NCBI GenBank assembly: GCA_943846665.1
Contig: OX044358.1
Coordinates: 1 to 64,000, forward strand
Reading direction: 5' to 3'
DNA: 64,000 nucleotides
Origin: Arcticimaribacter sp002477625
GTDB taxonomy: Bacteria; Bacteroidota; Bacteroidia; Flavobacteriales; Flavobacteriaceae
The notes beneath the pieces were generated by a model. It did not search any database and was not told where the DNA came from. It worked only from the letters and a program-made list of their open reading frames with translations. Both the position numbers and the translations under genes were made by a program. This document shows positions 17,411-26,942 of this stretch, piece after piece (positions within the stretch are counted from its first letter, which is position 1; each line of letters starts with the position of its first letter).

Positions 17411-18472
17411 TTAGTTTTTTCGGGCTTTGCGTTGTGCTTTTCGTTGAGATTTAGAGGCTTTTTTTGCTTGTTTATCAAGTCCTTTACGTTCTTTTTTCAA
17501 TGCTTTCTTGCGATCTTTTTCAGTTCGAATGCCAGCTTTATCTTTGTCTTTGTGAAAGTCCAATCGGTAAGAAACACCAGCATTCACAGAAATGAGAGCA
17601 GGGGAGTCTTTGGTGTTTGCTCCAAGGCTACCTTCAATTTGAATATCATCGGTTAATAAAAATGCAGCTCCCGTTCTGAAGATTTGATCGACATACACCT
17701 CGCTGTAAATCCCTTGATTTTCCATATAAACCGACCATTTGGGACTGAAGGTATGGGTTAGGGTTAGGATATAGCTTTGTTCTGGAAAATCAGATGCTAT
17801 TCTATCGTATGAAAAATTGGTTACAAAAACCCAAGTACCCAAAAAGTGAGATTGGGTCGCTAGCGTCGCTCGATAGCTAAGGAGCGGCTCTGTAATCCCT
17901 ATGCCGCCGATGTTTTGATAGAGAATAGGGCGGTGGATGATGTTAAAAACATCACCATAAGGAAAGGCCTGATCGTTTTGTTTTGGATTAAAATTTACCC
18001 CAACAGTTAATGATAAAGCAGGAATTAAATCACGAATTCGAAATGAATTATTGGCATTCCAGCTGTATACATTGATTTCTTCTTTTCTTTTAAAGGGATC
18101 GTAAACTAAATATTTTACTCCTATAAAATTCCTTAAAAACCCATCTTGTTTATAAGTTGGATTGGGAGTAACGATAGCACTTGTTAGTTTATCTAAAAGG
18201 TATGATCCTTCATATGTTAATTCCAATTGCTCTAAAAGAAAACCCCATCGTAATGAAAAGAACCCAATGGTTCCATTTACTTTAGAGTTGTTGTACCCTT
18301 TGTGCTTGTAGAACCTGTATTCCCCACCAGCCTCAAACTGAATTACACCAGTACCTACTGAAAAAGCACCGATGGATTCACCGGGACGGTTCGAATTGAT
18401 TTGATCTGTATACTGTGCAAAAAGAGTTGAACTCACAAAAAAAAGTAGTACCAAATGAATTCCAATCCGCAT
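17411..18472 (-). CDS. Outer-membrane beta-barrel protein (phenol MetA/transporter-like) with a basic tail
   Basis: The 353-aa protein has a signal peptide (ending TLFAQ) and the N-terminal pattern INSNRPGESIGAFSVGTGV typical of the Phenol_MetA_deg/transporter outer-membrane family. Alternating beta strands run to about residue 305 (VNAGVSYRLDF). The last 45 or so residues are almost only Lys, Arg, Ala and Ser (KKALKKERKG, SQRKAQRKARKN), a highly basic extension unusual for a barrel, which normally ends in an aromatic strand. The transported compound is unknown. It lies four bases upstream of the GNAT gene, so they form a two-gene unit. Confidence 0.75.
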   Translation of the reverse strand: MRIGIHLVLLFFVSSTLFAQYTDQINSNRPGESIGAFSVGTGVIQFEAGGEYRFYKHKGYNNSKVNGTIGFFSLRWGFLLEQLELTYEGSYLLDKLTSAIVTPNPTYKQDGFLRNFIGVKYLVYDPFKRKEEINVYSWNANNSFRIRDLIPALSLTVGVNFNPKQNDQAFPYGDVFNIIHRPILYQNIGGIGITEPLLSYRATLATQSHFLGTWVFVTNFSYDRIASDFPEQSYILTLTHTFSPKWSVYMENQGIYSEVYVDQIFRTGAAFLLTDDIQIEGSLGANTKDSPALISVNAGVSYRLDFHKDKDKAGIRTEKDRKKALKKERKGLDKQAKKASKSQRKAQRKARKN

Positions 18473-18588
18473 GTTTTATTTTTATAGCAATATAAGTGCT
18501 TTTAAAGAATTAAACTATTTATTTTAGCATGTAGGATGATCTTTAAATCGACCGAATTCGTTAAATTTGATTGCTTAAATAAAAAATT

Positions 18589-18804
18589 TTGTTAGAATTT
18601 ATCTTAATTTTTTTCGCCCTAATCTTATTGTTGAGGAGGCTTACCCCTTGGATTCTTCGGTTTTTTATGAGCCGACTTTTTAAAAAAGTTCAAGAGCAGC
18701 AATCCCAACAACAAGGCCAAACGAAGACAGCTACTAATCCCAAAAAAACAAAGACTTCTTCCAAAGACTTAGGAGAGTATATTGATTATGAAGAAATTGA
18801 TTGA
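18589..18804 (+). CDS. DUF4834-like small membrane protein
   Basis: 71 aa, with a TTG start at 18589 because no ATG is available before the membrane segment. One N-terminal transmembrane helix (LEFILIFFALILLL) is followed by a basic stretch, a Gln-rich linker and an acidic C-terminus (GEYIDYEEID). This matches a small flavobacterial family (DUF4834, from memory) commonly found ahead of a YfhO-type gene. It overlaps the next gene by 17 bases in another frame, so the two are coupled. Role unknown. Confidence 0.75.
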   Translation: MLEFILIFFALILLLRRLTPWILRFFMSRLFKKVQEQQSQQQGQTKTATNPKKTKTSSKDLGEYIDYEEID

Positions 18805-21214
18805 ATCGTTTCAGTTGAATAAAATACTCCCGCAGCTCGCTGTTGTTTTTGGATTTGTGCTGGTATCACTTGCTGTATTTTATCCCGTTATACAAGGGAA
18901 AAAGCTGTTACAATCCGATATACAGCAGTATAAAGGAATGTCTAAACAACTTCAAGATGCTCGAAAAGAGGGGAAAGAGTTGTACTGGATAGACAATGCT
19001 TTTGGTGGTATGCCAACCTATCAACTAGGAGCCAAATATCCTTTTGATTTTTTAACCCCCATTCACAAGATTTTCCAACTCTTGCCTCATCCAACATTCC
19101 TTGTTTTTCTATACTTACTCGGCTGCTATTTCTTTTTACTCGCTATGCGTGTACCGATGAAATACGCCATTTTTGGAGCCTTAGCTTATGGGTTGTCTAC
19201 CTATCTTTTGATCATCATTCAAGTTGGACATAACACCAAGGCTCAGGCTTTAGGATACTTACCCTTCGTATTAGCTGGTGTACAATGGGTTTTTCGAAAA
19301 AAATACTTTTGGGGCTTTGCATTCAGCACTTTAGCAATCGCATTACAAATTCGAGCCAATCACTATCAAATGACCTATTATTTGTTATTGCTTTTGTTGG
19401 TTTTCGGGCTTGTTCACTTGTGGCAGCATTACAAGAACAACGCCCTGGTCGATTGGTTTAAAAAAGTTGGCGTTTTAGCTGCAGCTGGGATTTTAGCACT
19501 CGGACTTAATGCTACGGCACTACTGGCCACTTCAGAATATGCATCCTTTAGTACTCGTGGTACAAGCGAACTGACTCTGTCTGCAACAGCTGAGCCTGTT
19601 GAAATTCGTTCCGGTCTTTCCTATGCGTATATTACCCAGTTCAGTTACGGGATTTTTGAAAGTTTAAACTTAATTGCCCCACGGATACAAGGGGGTGGCT
19701 CTCAGGAAGATTTGGGTACCTCATCAGAAATTTACGAATATCTTATAAAACAGGGCGCCAGCAGACATCAAGCAAAAGGTTTTAGTCAAAATGTACCTAC
19801 TTACTGGGGCGATCAGCCAATCCTAGAAGCTCCAGCCTATGTTGGAGTAGTGGTTGTTTTCTTAGCCTTTTTGGCTTTGTTTTCAGGATGGAATACAAAT
19901 AAGCGCTGGTTGTTTTTTGGAATCCTACTCTCACTTACACTTTCTTGGGGAAAGAATTTTTCATTCCTTACCCAGTTTTTTATAGATTATGTTCCCCTGT
20001 ACAGCAAGTTTAGGGCTGTTTCTTCCATTCAAGTTCTTCTGGAGCTTGCTTTTCCTGTTCTTGCATCCCTCGGGCTTTACGAATTTTTCAATGCGTCTAA
20101 AGAGGTTCAAATTCAAGCACTCAAAAAAACGATATTCAGTTTTCTTGGTCTTGGTATCGCGTTGTTTTTGGTCAAGGGAATGCTTTCTTTTGAAGGTGCT
20201 TCGGACAGTTACTACAGCCAGGCTATGGGGCCAGAACTGATGCAACAAATTTATAAAGCTAGAAAAGCTGTTTATACAGATGATATCATTCGACTACTGA
20301 TTTTAGCAGTTATGGTTGGTGGGATCTTATGGGCCTTTGCCCTTCAAAAGTTAAAATCAAATACAGCTTTAGCTCTTGTTATACTTTTACTCCTTATCGA
20401 CTTAGGTGGTATTTCGAATCGTTATTTGAATCGAGATTTATTTACAACCAAGTCGCGTTTACAAACGGCATTTAGTATGTCAAATGCAGATCGATCAATT
20501 TTAAAAGATACAAGCCGCTATAGAGTTTATGAATCTGGATTGCGATTAGCCGGCGCTAGAACTTCATATTTCCACAACGCTGTTGGGGGATATCACGGTG
20601 CGAAACCGAGACGCTATCAAGAAGTTTTTGAATTATTTGAAACGCTGCAACGGGAAGAGATTTTAAACATTCTAAATGTAAAATACGTTCTTTATGAAAG
20701 TGAAGAAGGAGGGTTGAAGCCACTCATGAATCCCGAAAACCTTGGAAATGCATGGTTTATTGAAACGCTTACACAGACTGCTTCACCAGATGAAACCTAT
20801 CAGAAATTAGCTACAATTGATTTTTCAAAAGAAGCGGTGAGTGAATCCTTGCGTATACCCGATATTCCAAAAAGCTACGCATCCGATTCATTGGCATCGA
20901 TATCTTTGACGCATCACGAACCGGGATACCTTCGTTACACTTCACAAGCGTCAGAAGCATCATTTGCAGTATTCTCAGAAATGCATTACCCAACAGGATG
21001 GATTGCTACCATCGATGGTGTTGAACAGCCTCATTATAATGTGAATTATATTTTAAGAGGTATGCCCATTCCAAAAGGTACGCACCTTATAGAATTTGTT
21101 TTTGATCCTCCTGTTGTTCGTTTAGGTGGAAGAATTCAATGGATGAGCTTCCTTGTTTTTATGAGTTTATTAGCATTTGGGATACGAACTAAGTTCAAAA
21201 GCAGTATCTTATAG
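18788..21214 (+). CDS. YfhO-family multispanning membrane protein (GT-C-like)
   Basis: About 808 aa from ATG 18788 (MKKLIESFQ). It has an N-terminal helix, then a conserved luminal loop with the acidic and aromatic pattern YWIDNAFGGMPTYQLG, about a dozen hydrophobic segments to about residue 590, and a soluble C-terminal part with a final helix. YfhO-like proteins resemble GT-C glycosyltransferases acting on lipid-linked sugars; in Gram-positives YfhO glycosylates lipoteichoic acid. The substrate here is unknown. It sits between a DUF4834 gene and a flippase, which fits a role in assembling a surface glycan. Confidence 0.85.
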   Translation: MKKLIESFQLNKILPQLAVVFGFVLVSLAVFYPVIQGKKLLQSDIQQYKGMSKQLQDARKEGKELYWIDNAFGGMPTYQLGAKYPFDFLTPIHKIFQLLPHPTFLVFLYLLGCYFFLLAMRVPMKYAIFGALAYGLSTYLLIIIQVGHNTKAQALGYLPFVLAGVQWVFRKKYFWGFAFSTLAIALQIRANHYQMTYYLLLLLLVFGLVHLWQHYKNNALVDWFKKVGVLAAAGILALGLNATALLATSEYASFSTRGTSELTLSATAEPVEIRSGLSYAYITQFSYGIFESLNLIAPRIQGGGSQEDLGTSSEIYEYLIKQGASRHQAKGFSQNVPTYWGDQPILEAPAYVGVVVVFLAFLALFSGWNTNKRWLFFGILLSLTLSWGKNFSFLTQFFIDYVPLYSKFRAVSSIQVLLELAFPVLASLGLYEFFNASKEVQIQALKKTIFSFLGLGIALFLVKGMLSFEGASDSYYSQAMGPELMQQIYKARKAVYTDDIIRLLILAVMVGGILWAFALQKLKSNTALALVILLLLIDLGGISNRYLNRDLFTTKSRLQTAFSMSNADRSILKDTSRYRVYESGLRLAGARTSYFHNAVGGYHGAKPRRYQEVFELFETLQREEILNILNVKYVLYESEEGGLKPLMNPENLGNAWFIETLTQTASPDETYQKLATIDFSKEAVSESLRIPDIPKSYASDSLASISLTHHEPGYLRYTSQASEASFAVFSEMHYPTGWIATIDGVEQPHYNVNYILRGMPIPKGTHLIEFVFDPPVVRLGGRIQWMSFLVFMSLLAFGIRTKFKSSIL

Positions 21215-21216
21215 CT

Positions 21217-22683
21217 ATGGGAATTATTGCTCGACAATCCTTTTATAACATCCTCAGTATCCTCTTTGCTTTTGCTCTAGGAGGGATCAATACCATTGTG
21301 TTTTATCCTCGTGTTATGGGCCCCGAATTTCACGGCCTCATTGGAGCTCTTTTAGCGAATTCAAACATCATACAACCCTTGTTTGCTTATGGAATACAGT
21401 TCACTATAATCAAGTATTATTCTGCCTGTACAAGCAAACGCGAGCAAGATAATTTACTTGTATTCTCTATCCTCTTGCCTTTGGTGGTTATTCTACCCAT
21501 AGTAGGTTTGGTATATCAATACGACTCCATCAGTGCTTTTGTTTTTTCTGAAGATTCTCCTGCTGGAGACTTTTTGTTTCTAATTTTTAGCATTGCAACG
21601 GCAACAGCTTATTTCGAAATCTTTTATAGCTGGTTGCGCATTCAAAAAAAGACGGTCTTTGGTAATTTTTTAAAAGAAGTTTATCAACGAGTAATGATTA
21701 CCGTTCTATTGACGTTTTACTTTTTGGGATGGCTCGACTTTGATGGCTTTATAGTGGCTCTAATTGTAGGTTATTTTTTGCGCTTGCTGCTCATTGTGAC
21801 ATATGCCTTGTGGGTATACCGACCGGAGGTTCATTTTGAACTTCCAGAAAACCTCAAAGTATTGTTGCGTTATTGCAGCTATATTTTTTTAACAGGCTTC
21901 TCTGCTAGTATTATTTTGGACTTGGATAAGTCCATGATTGAGCAATTACTCAAACCAGAATACGTTTCTTTTTATATGGTGGCAATTTTCATTGCCGCTG
22001 TTATTGACGCGCCCTCTCGTGCCATGGTACAAATTGTAAGCCCAATGGTAGCTGAGGCACTGAATACGAAGAATAGCGTACGTTTAGAAGAGCTGTTGAA
22101 GAGAAGTTCCTTAAACCTATTGCTTGTCTCCGGCTTGCTGTTCGTTTTGATTACGACCAATCTGGATGATATTTATCGTTTAATTGAATTATTAAACGCA
22201 CAAAAGGGCTATGCAGCTGGTTTGCCGATCATTTTACTGATTTCTTTTTCCAAGCTTTTTTCAGCCTCCTTAGGATGCTTAAACAACATCATTACCAATT
22301 CTGAATACTACCGCTATCTGCTCATCTTTTCGGTGGCAGCAGCCTCTTTAGCAGTGATCTTGAATATTCAATTCATTCAAAGTTATGGTTTTGTTGGTGC
22401 TGCACTTGCAACCCTGATTGTCGTTACCCTTTTTAACTTCCTAAAAATTGTATTGGTTTATTCTAAATTTAAGATTCATCCCTTTGGAATAAAATCCATC
22501 TGGGTTTTATTATTAATTCTGATATTATACGGAGTTTTCTTCAACATCAATTTGGATTTCCACCCCATACTTACGGTTACAATCAAGGCTACTCTAGCGG
22601 GTGCCTTATACTTGGGGGTGAGTTATTTTTTAGGTTTATCTGAAGAAGTAAACCGAGTGATTGATCGTTTTCTGAAAAAATAA
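21217..22683 (+). CDS. Polysaccharide/lipid-linked oligosaccharide flippase (Wzx/MviN-like)
   Basis: The 488-aa protein has about 14 predicted transmembrane helices, no soluble domain and the MOP-superfamily N-terminus (FYNILSILFAFALGGINTIVFYPRVMGP). Members flip lipid-linked saccharides across the inner membrane. The gene follows the YfhO gene by two bases, so the two products probably work in the same glycan pathway. Its stop lies inside the stem of the terminator at 22681-22710. Confidence 0.85.
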   Translation: MGIIARQSFYNILSILFAFALGGINTIVFYPRVMGPEFHGLIGALLANSNIIQPLFAYGIQFTIIKYYSACTSKREQDNLLVFSILLPLVVILPIVGLVYQYDSISAFVFSEDSPAGDFLFLIFSIATATAYFEIFYSWLRIQKKTVFGNFLKEVYQRVMITVLLTFYFLGWLDFDGFIVALIVGYFLRLLLIVTYALWVYRPEVHFELPENLKVLLRYCSYIFLTGFSASIILDLDKSMIEQLLKPEYVSFYMVAIFIAAVIDAPSRAMVQIVSPMVAEALNTKNSVRLEELLKRSSLNLLLVSGLLFVLITTNLDDIYRLIELLNAQKGYAAGLPIILLISFSKLFSASLGCLNNIITNSEYYRYLLIFSVAAASLAVILNIQFIQSYGFVGAALATLIVVTLFNFLKIVLVYSKFKIHPFGIKSIWVLLLILILYGVFFNINLDFHPILTVTIKATLAGALYLGVSYFLGLSEEVNRVIDRFLKK

Positions 22684-22710
22684 TAGCCTGCAGTTTCCTA
22701 CAGGCTATTA
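22681..22710 (-). terminator. Rho-independent terminator for uvrA (minus strand)
   Basis: TAATAGCCTG pairs with CAGGCTATTA around a 10-base loop. On the minus strand the stem is followed by TTTTTTC, making a proper terminator 108 bases after the uvrA stop. On the plus strand there is no T-run, so it is weaker for the flippase gene. Confidence 0.8.
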
Positions 22711-22817
22711 AAACAAAATCATTAAACCAATAATCTAATTATGAAATCTAACTAAACTATTATTACTAGTTCAATTACTGTGCCAAAGCCACATTCAAAA
22801 TGTTAGTGTTATGTTAA

Positions 22818-25601
22818 TTAGGACTTTAATTTTTTCTTCAGATAGGCTCCAGTAAAAGATCCTTTGATTTTTGATAGGGCTTCGGGTGTTCCTTCTCCCA
22901 GAAGTGTTCCCCCTTTATTTCCGCCTTCTGGTCCCAAATCAATCACATGATCAGCGCATTTGATCAAATCAATATTATGTTCTACAACAATGAGTGAATG
23001 CCCTTTTTCTAGAAGTGCTTCAAAAGAGGTTAGTAGTTTTTTGATGTCGTGAAAATGAAGCCCGGTTGTGGGTTCATCAAAAATAAAGAGGATTTTATCT
23101 CGGTGATCTCCCTTGCCAATGAAAGAAGCGAGTTTAATTCGTTGTGCTTCTCCCCCCGAAAGAGTAGCAGAAGACTGTCCAAGAGAGACATAGCCTAAGC
23201 CTACCTTTTGTAGAGGTAAAAGCTTTTTGACGAGTTTGGCTTGCGCATGCTCTTCAAAGAAAGCGATCGCATCATCGACCGTCAATCCGAGGATATCATC
23301 AATGGATTTCCCTTCAAATTTTACTTCTCGTACTTCCTTTTTAAAGCGTCTTCCTTTGCAATGCTCACAGAGAAGAACAACGTCGGCCATGAATTGCATT
23401 TCAATGGTTACAGTTCCTTCTCCTTTGCACGCTTCACAGCGGCCACCATCTACATTAAATGAAAAATGCTTGGCTTGATAGTTTCTCATTTTCGAAAGCT
23501 GAAGACCAGCAAACAAAGCGCGGATATCGTCGTAAGCTTTTATATAAGTTACCGGATTGGAACGAGAAGAGCGACCAATAGGGTTTTGATCTATAAACTC
23601 AACATGTTTGATGGAACTGTAGTCGCCATCTAGTTTTGTGAATTGCCCTGGTTTTTCAACGAAAATATCCAATTCACGTCGTAGAGCAGGGTAGAGTATT
23701 TTTTTAACCAGCGTGCTCTTACCACTTCCCGAAACACCCGTGACTACGGTCATTGAGTTTAGTGGAAAATGAGCTGTAATGTTTTTTAAATTATTTTCAC
23801 GAGCGCCAACAACTATAATTTGCTTCTTATTCGTTCTGCGAATGGGCGGAACTTCAATTTTCAATTGACCCCTAAGGTATTGTGCTGTAAGGGATGAGGA
23901 TTTTAGTATGGTTGCCATAGTACCCTGTGCAACTACTGCTCCACCTAAAGTTCCGGCTTCTGGCCCCATGTCAATAATACAATCTGCGGCTTGCATGATT
24001 TCTTCATCGTGTTCTACAACAAGAACTGTATTTCCGAGGTCTCGTAGTTTTTTTAGAATCTTGATCAAGCGTTCGTTATCACGCGAATGCAATCCAATAC
24101 TGGGCTCATCTAAAATATACATAGAACCTACCAAGCTACTCCCCAGCGAGGTTGCAAGGTTGATTCTCTGTGATTCACCACCAGAAAGAGAATTTGATTT
24201 TCGGTTCAATGTCAAATACCCTAAGCCCACGTCCTTGATGAAATTCAATCGGCTTTTAATTTCTATGAGTAAACGATCAGCTACTTCTTGTTGCTGGGCA
24301 GATAGGGAAATGGTGTTGAAAAACGCTAAGAGGTCGTCTAAAGGCTCATTGACTAGCTCGGATAAACTCTTACCATTAACTTTTACGTAGGCTGCTTCTG
24401 GCTTCAATCGGGCCCCTTGACAAGAATCACAATGGGTTTTTCCACGGTATCGAGACAGCAGCACTCGGTTTTGAATTTTATAATTTTTTGCTTCTATTTT
24501 TTTAAAAAAAGCATTCAGTCCAGTGAAATAAGAATTTCCGTTCCACAACAAATTTTTGTGCTCCTGATCCAGTTCAAAATAGGGCTTATGAATTGGGAAG
24601 TCGAAACGATAGGCATTGTTGATTAACTCCTCATAGAATTTCCGCATACTACTTCCTTTCCAGGGAACAATCGCTTCTTCATAGATAGAAAGCCCAGTAT
24701 TTGGGATAACTAACTCTGGATCAATTCCGATAACATCTCCGTAGCCTTCGCATACGGGACAAGCTCCAAAAGGATTGTTGAAACTGAATAAATGTACATT
24801 GGGAACAGCGAATTGAATTCCATCGGCTTCAAAATTATTAGAGAATTCTTTTCTGCTTTTCCCATCTAGGGATACTACAGAACAAACGCCATTTCCTTCG
24901 AAAAAAGCAATTTCAATTGCATCAGAAAGTCGGTTTTTAAAATCTTCATCTTTTTTTAATACGATACGATCAACAACCAATTCAAAAGACTTGGGTGGTT
25001 TTTCGGCAACGTCGTCTAATCGCAGCATTTTTCCTTCAGAATAGATGCGTGCAAATCCTTGTTGGATTAAAATTTTAACCACATCTTTTTGACATCTTTT
25101 CTGGGTATTTGCTACCGTAGTCAATAGCAGTAGTTTGCTGTTTTCTTCTAATGAAAAGATGTAATTTACAACATCGGTAACACTGTCTTTTTTGACGACT
25201 GTATTTGAAATGGGGGAGTAGGTAACCCCAATGCGAGCATACAATAGCTTCAGGTAGTCGTAGATTTCTGTTTTAGTCCCGACTGTAGATCTTGGATTCG
25301 AAGAGTTTACTTTTTGTTCTACAGCAATTGCTGGTGCAATTCCCTTGATTTGGTCTACTTTGGGTTTGTTTAGCCTTCCCATGAATTGGCGTGCATAAGA
25401 GGATAAGCTTTCTACATAACGGCGTTGTCCTTCCGCATAAAGCGTATCGAAAGCCAAGGATGATTTTCCGGAACCCGAGAGGCCCGTAATAACGGTAAGC
25501 TTGTTTCGTTCTAAGGCAACATCAACGTTTTTAAGGTTGTGTAGCTGAGCCCCCAAGATGATGATATGATCTTTGGGGTCTAATGTTCTAAGGTCTTGCA
25601 T
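22818..25601 (-). CDS. uvrA: Excinuclease ABC subunit A
   Basis: 927 aa, full length. UvrA dimerises and with UvrB scans DNA for bulky lesions in nucleotide excision repair. There are two ABC ATPase halves: Walker A GLSGSGKSS at about 40-48 and GVSGSGKST in the second half, signatures LSGGESQRINLA and LSGGEAQRIKLA, and Walker B ILDEPSIGLH and IFDEPTTGLH. Zinc-binding pairs are present (CPVC with CDSC in the first half; CEAC with CEHC in the second). It appears monocistronic, with a near-consensus -7 box TATCTTTC about 25 bases upstream and the terminator described at 22681-22710. Confidence 0.97.
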   Translation of the reverse strand: MQDLRTLDPKDHIIILGAQLHNLKNVDVALERNKLTVITGLSGSGKSSLAFDTLYAEGQRRYVESLSSYARQFMGRLNKPKVDQIKGIAPAIAVEQKVNSSNPRSTVGTKTEIYDYLKLLYARIGVTYSPISNTVVKKDSVTDVVNYIFSLEENSKLLLLTTVANTQKRCQKDVVKILIQQGFARIYSEGKMLRLDDVAEKPPKSFELVVDRIVLKKDEDFKNRLSDAIEIAFFEGNGVCSVVSLDGKSRKEFSNNFEADGIQFAVPNVHLFSFNNPFGACPVCEGYGDVIGIDPELVIPNTGLSIYEEAIVPWKGSSMRKFYEELINNAYRFDFPIHKPYFELDQEHKNLLWNGNSYFTGLNAFFKKIEAKNYKIQNRVLLSRYRGKTHCDSCQGARLKPEAAYVKVNGKSLSELVNEPLDDLLAFFNTISLSAQQQEVADRLLIEIKSRLNFIKDVGLGYLTLNRKSNSLSGGESQRINLATSLGSSLVGSMYILDEPSIGLHSRDNERLIKILKKLRDLGNTVLVVEHDEEIMQAADCIIDMGPEAGTLGGAVVAQGTMATILKSSSLTAQYLRGQLKIEVPPIRRTNKKQIIVVGARENNLKNITAHFPLNSMTVVTGVSGSGKSTLVKKILYPALRRELDIFVEKPGQFTKLDGDYSSIKHVEFIDQNPIGRSSRSNPVTYIKAYDDIRALFAGLQLSKMRNYQAKHFSFNVDGGRCEACKGEGTVTIEMQFMADVVLLCEHCKGRRFKKEVREVKFEGKSIDDILGLTVDDAIAFFEEHAQAKLVKKLLPLQKVGLGYVSLGQSSATLSGGEAQRIKLASFIGKGDHRDKILFIFDEPTTGLHFHDIKKLLTSFEALLEKGHSLIVVEHNIDLIKCADHVIDLGPEGGNKGGTLLGEGTPEALSKIKGSFTGAYLKKKLKS

Positions 25602-25690
25602 ACTAAAAATGAAGGGAGAAAGATACGATTTATAGGTTCAATTTTATGGCTGCTGATGACATATCTTATTATATTTTTTGGATCAAAAGT

Positions 25691-25927
25691 TTACCGACTT
25701 GAGGATTGACTTTTAAGATACAATTGTTCCACTTTGGTTCGTGCCCAGGGAGTTCTTCTCAAGAACTTCAAACTCGATTTAATCGAGGGATTATCCGTAA
25801 AACAACGGATTGTGATTCGTTCTCCCAACTCTTCGAAGCCGTATTCATCAACTAGATGTTCCAGTATATCGGCTAATTTGACACCAAGCAATGGGTTGTT
25901 TGGCTGCGATTCTATTTCTGCTGACAT
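25691..25927 (-). CDS. VF530 family (DUF2132) DNA-binding protein
   Basis: 78 aa. The core NPLLGVKLADILEHLVDEYG followed by CFTDNPSIKSSLKFLRRTPW is the signature of the small VF530/DUF2132 family, which has a DNA-binding-like fold. Cellular role unknown. It is a single gene upstream of, and co-directional with, uvrA, separated by about 90 bases. Confidence 0.88.
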   Translation of the reverse strand: MSAEIESQPNNPLLGVKLADILEHLVDEYGFEELGERITIRCFTDNPSIKSSLKFLRRTPWARTKVEQLYLKSQSSSR

Positions 25928-26030
25928 CGGATTGAATTTAATTCGCTAAGATAAGAGAATTCTTTTCTTGAATGGGGGCTTTATCCTTTTTCAGGTTTTG
26001 GGTAAAATCAACGAAAAGGTATTGGGATTA

Positions 26031-26060
26031 TTGTAGTATGGAAAAATATTTCTATCTTTG
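26031..26060 (+). promoter_or_regulatory. Bacteroidota-type promoter for the ECF sigma gene
   Basis: TTG at 26031-26033 is followed after 19 bases by TATCTTTG (26053-26060), an exact match to the TAnnTTTG -7 box. It leaves a leader of about 80 bases before the sigma-factor start. Confidence 0.65.
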
Positions 26061-26147
26061 TTATAATAAAAATATATACATATACAACAAAGCTACTTTT
26101 AAATTTATCGAAAACCCGCACCTCATGGGTGTTTAAAAGTAATGTAT

Positions 26148-26738
26148 ATGTCAAATTCCCTCATTAAAGAAAAAGACGCTGTCCTTGTAACTGGATACAT
26201 CAACGGTTGTGAACGTTCCCTAGCAGTTCTTGTTGAACGACACAAACTGAAGATTTTTAACTTTATATATTCAAAAGTTTTTGATCGTGATATCGCGGAA
26301 GATATTTTTCAAGACACCTTCATTAAAGTAATCCGAACACTTAAAAGAGGGGTGTACCAAGAAGAAGGAAAGTTTTTGCCTTGGGTCATGCGTATATCGC
26401 ACAACTTAGTAATCGATCATTTCAGAAAAAGTAACCGTATTCCGATTTTTGAAAGCAAAGATGACTTTGATATTTTCCAAATCATTGGTGATGACGTTCC
26501 AAATGTCGAAAGCAACATGATTGACAAACAAGTTGTTGAAGACTTACAAAAATTGATTACCGAATTGCCTGATGATCAGCGTGAAGTTCTTACAATGCGC
26601 TTATATAAAGACATGAGTTTCAAGGAAATTGCTGAATCTACAGGAGTCAGCATCAATACTGCTCTGGGGCGTATGCGATACGCAGTAATCAATATTCGTA
26701 AACTTATTACTGAACACCAGATCGTTTTGTCTGCTTAG
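26148..26738 (+). CDS. RNA polymerase sigma factor, ECF (sigma-70 family)
   Basis: About 196 aa; ATG 26148 is chosen, with an alternative two codons upstream. Region 2 has DIAEDIFQDTFIKVIRTL and the -10 recognition/melting stretch FLPWVMRISHNLVIDHFRKS. Region 4 has LPDDQREVLTMRLYKDMSFKEIAE with the HTH TGVSINTALGRMRYA. No membrane anti-sigma gene follows; instead a 46-aa ORF lies 48 bases downstream. In Flavobacteriaceae this type of sigma gene is widespread; its regulon is unknown. Confidence 0.93.
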   Translation: MSNSLIKEKDAVLVTGYINGCERSLAVLVERHKLKIFNFIYSKVFDRDIAEDIFQDTFIKVIRTLKRGVYQEEGKFLPWVMRISHNLVIDHFRKSNRIPIFESKDDFDIFQIIGDDVPNVESNMIDKQVVEDLQKLITELPDDQREVLTMRLYKDMSFKEIAESTGVSINTALGRMRYAVINIRKLITEHQIVLSA

Positions 26739-26786
26739 GTATACGATTTTTGTTTTTTTTACGTTCTGTATATGTAACGAATATAT

Positions 26787-26927
26787 ATGGAACAAGATTA
26801 CTCTAAAAAAAAATCTGAAATAATAACTGAGGGTCCTAGTGACCTGTCTGTAAAACGTATCCTTGCTTTTTCTAAAGCATTCAAGACGTTGAACACTTCT
26901 GAGGATCCGATTAAGCCTAAAAAATAG
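26787..26927 (+). CDS. Small protein downstream of the ECF sigma factor
   Basis: A 46-aa ORF (begins MEQDYSKKKSEIITEG, ends EDPIKPKK) in the same direction and 48 bases after the sigma gene. It has a short amphipathic helix (VKRILAFSKAFKTL) flanked by charged tails. The LxFSKAL-type helix after an ECF sigma factor is, from memory, recurrent in Flavobacteriaceae. It may be a partner or anti-sigma peptide, which is inference. It has no membrane segment. The next gene is convergent. Confidence 0.6.
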   Translation: MEQDYSKKKSEIITEGPSDLSVKRILAFSKAFKTLNTSEDPIKPKK

Positions 26928-26942
26928 ACGGTTATTGACCTA

